A stretch of DNA of 15,501 nt from Opitutaceae bacterium (GTDB lineage Bacteria; Verrucomicrobiota; Verrucomicrobiia; Opitutales; Opitutaceae). Both the position numbers and the translations under genes were made by a program. Below the pieces are notes generated by a model. It saw only the letters and a program-made list of their open reading frames with translations. It searched no databases and was not told the DNA's origin. Position 1 is the first letter of the stretch. Each line of letters opens with the position of its first letter. Location: the NCBI GenBank assembly GCA_005786775.1, contig SYDD01000007.1:1-15501 (forward strand). The letters run 5' to 3'. Shown here piece by piece: positions 14,376 to 15,501 of this stretch.

Positions 14376-15501
14376 CTAGTAGGTGAAGGAGACCCCGAGC
14401 GAGGTCGTGACGCCGCGGACCCGGGCGGCCCGCAGGTACTCCCGGCCAAGGTAGGTGTAAGTCTCCTCCGCGGACCGGTTCAGTAGGTTCTTGGCCGACA
14501 AGGAGACCTTCCAGCGCTCGCCAAAACGCTGGTTGAGGATCAGGTCCAGCGAAGGCCACGACTCCTCCATCACGCTCGGCGTCCCTGGCGGGCTTACCTG
14601 CGAGATCCTCCTGCCGAACACATTGTAGTACGCGCTGACCGTCGTCCCCCACTTGGGCTCACTGAACGTCAGGTCGACGTTCGCGATGTACGGCGACTGC
14701 CCGGCCAGCCCCCGGGTGGCGGGCGCCGCGGGATCGAAGAACCGGATGGCCGTCAGCTCGGCTGGCGCGATCGCGACCGAGGCCTCCACCCAGGTGTAAT
14801 TGAATCCACCGAAGAAGCGCCGCAGCCGGTCGGAAAGGAAGCCCAGCCCCTTCCGCCCCTCCACCTCCACGCCCCTCACCTCACCGCTCGGCGCGTTCTG
14901 GAACTGCAGTTCGCCGCTGTTCACCACCGAGAAGACCCCCCGCTCGATCGGGTCGATCATCCGCTTGTGGAAGAAGCTGACCGCGAGGATCTCCCCGCGG
15001 CGCGGGAACCACTCCCAGCGCAGATCCAAGTTGGTGATCCGCGTCCGCCGCAGGGACGGGTTCCCGATATACACGAAATCCCCGATAAACTCGAACGAGG
15101 TATAGTCCGCGATCTCGCGGAAATTGGGCCGCGCGATCGTCCGGGTCGCCGCCGCCCGCAGGTTCATCCGCTCCCCCAGCGCGTAGACCACGCTCACCGA
15201 AGGAAGGTTATCATCGCTCTCCAGTTGCCCCGCCCGCCGCCGCGGATCCCGGCTGCGGACATCCAGCGCGGTCGACTCCCGGCGCACGCCGCCGATGACC
15301 CGCAACTTGGAGGTTAGCGCGAGATCCACCATCCCGTAGAAGGCCCGCACGGTCTGCTCACCCGCGTAGTTGTTCCCCAGCGAGCTGCTCTCGATAAGGT
15401 ACAGCTGTCCCGGACGGAAACGCCCCGTCGCCGGGTCCACCTGGCCGACCTGCTCCGGCCGGAGGAAACCCGCCTCCTTCCCGTCGTAGCGGAGGACCGT
15501 G
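14376..15501 (-). CDS. TonB-dependent receptor, C-terminal beta-barrel (partial, 5' end beyond window)
   Basis: About 375 C-terminal residues are in the window. The frame stays open through the right edge, and the GTG at 15440 is internal (the frame reads through it with TVLRYDGKEAGF and GQ before it). The sequence is a string of amphipathic strands ending in SFTY, an aromatic terminus of the kind recognised by the BAM outer-membrane assembly machinery. ATRTIARPNFREIADY and YIGNPSLRRTRITNLDLRWE are hallmarks of Oar-like/Caulobacter-type TonB receptors, as is FFHKRMIDPIE. The plug domain and TonB box would lie outside the window. It imports a bulky ligand across the outer membrane using TonB energy; the ligand is unknown. 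It is followed 21 bp downstream by the beta-helix protein gene in the same direction. Confidence 0.92.
   Translation of the reverse strand, partial: TVLRYDGKEAGFLRPEQVGQVDPATGRFRPGQLYLIESSSLGNNYAGEQTVRAFYGMVDLALTSKLRVIGGVRRESTALDVRSRDPRRRAGQLESDDNLPSVSVVYALGERMNLRAAATRTIARPNFREIADYTSFEFIGDFVYIGNPSLRRTRITNLDLRWEWFPRRGEILAVSFFHKRMIDPIERGVFSVVNSGELQFQNAPSGEVRGVEVEGRKGLGFLSDRLRRFFGGFNYTWVEASVAIAPAELTAIRFFDPAAPATRGLAGQSPYIANVDLTFSEPKWGTTVSAYYNVFGRRISQVSPPGTPSVMEESWPSLDLILNQRFGERWKVSLSAKNLLNRSAEETYTYLGREYLRAARVRGVTTSLGVSFTY

Overview
The window is very GC-rich, tightly packed Gram-negative chromosomal DNA. Its gene content points to Verrucomicrobiota, most likely an Opitutaceae-like bacterium. The signs are secreted Ig-domain proteins with a characteristic C-terminal module, a Tat-exported Gfo/Idh/MocA oxidoreductase next to a small HEAT-repeat lipoprotein, a Tat-exported DSD1-type PLP enzyme, and an Oar-like TonB-dependent receptor paired with a secreted beta-helix protein. 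This assignment is inferred from protein style; there is no rRNA or marker gene here. I see no tRNA, rRNA, CRISPR array, insertion sequence or phage gene.

Layout, left to right. (1) The 3' end of a large secreted Ig-like protein (+), which converges on (2) a ferredoxin/flavodoxin-NADP reductase of the E. coli Fpr type (-). (3) A short divergent promoter region, then a D-threonine aldolase/D-serine dehydratase-like PLP enzyme with a twin-arginine signal, followed by an exported alpha/beta hydrolase (+). (4) After a hairpin-rich gap, a complete tripartite efflux operon (+) in the order RND pump, membrane fusion protein, TolC-like outer-membrane factor. (5) A two-gene unit (+): Tat-exported Gfo/Idh/MocA oxidoreductase and HEAT-repeat lipoprotein. 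(6) A bidirectional terminator-like hairpin. (7) A minus-strand pair, read right to left: a TonB-dependent receptor (5' end beyond the window) and a secreted right-handed beta-helix protein.

How the genes work together. The RND/MFP/OMF trio should form one envelope-spanning exporter of unknown substrate. The receptor and beta-helix protein are probably co-transcribed and likely form a surface binding and uptake pair. The Ig protein at the left edge and the beta-helix protein at the right end in the same ~120-residue module, present twice in tandem in the former. This module is the best candidate here for something under-described, possibly a C-terminal surface-sorting or attachment domain.

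Other notable signals are pyrimidine-rich leaders ending in CCCG directly before several start codons in place of a Shine-Dalgarno sequence, two cofactor enzymes with Tat signals, and an RND pump lacking the usual TM10 lysine. No clearly novel multi-gene system is evident; most genes fall into known families.
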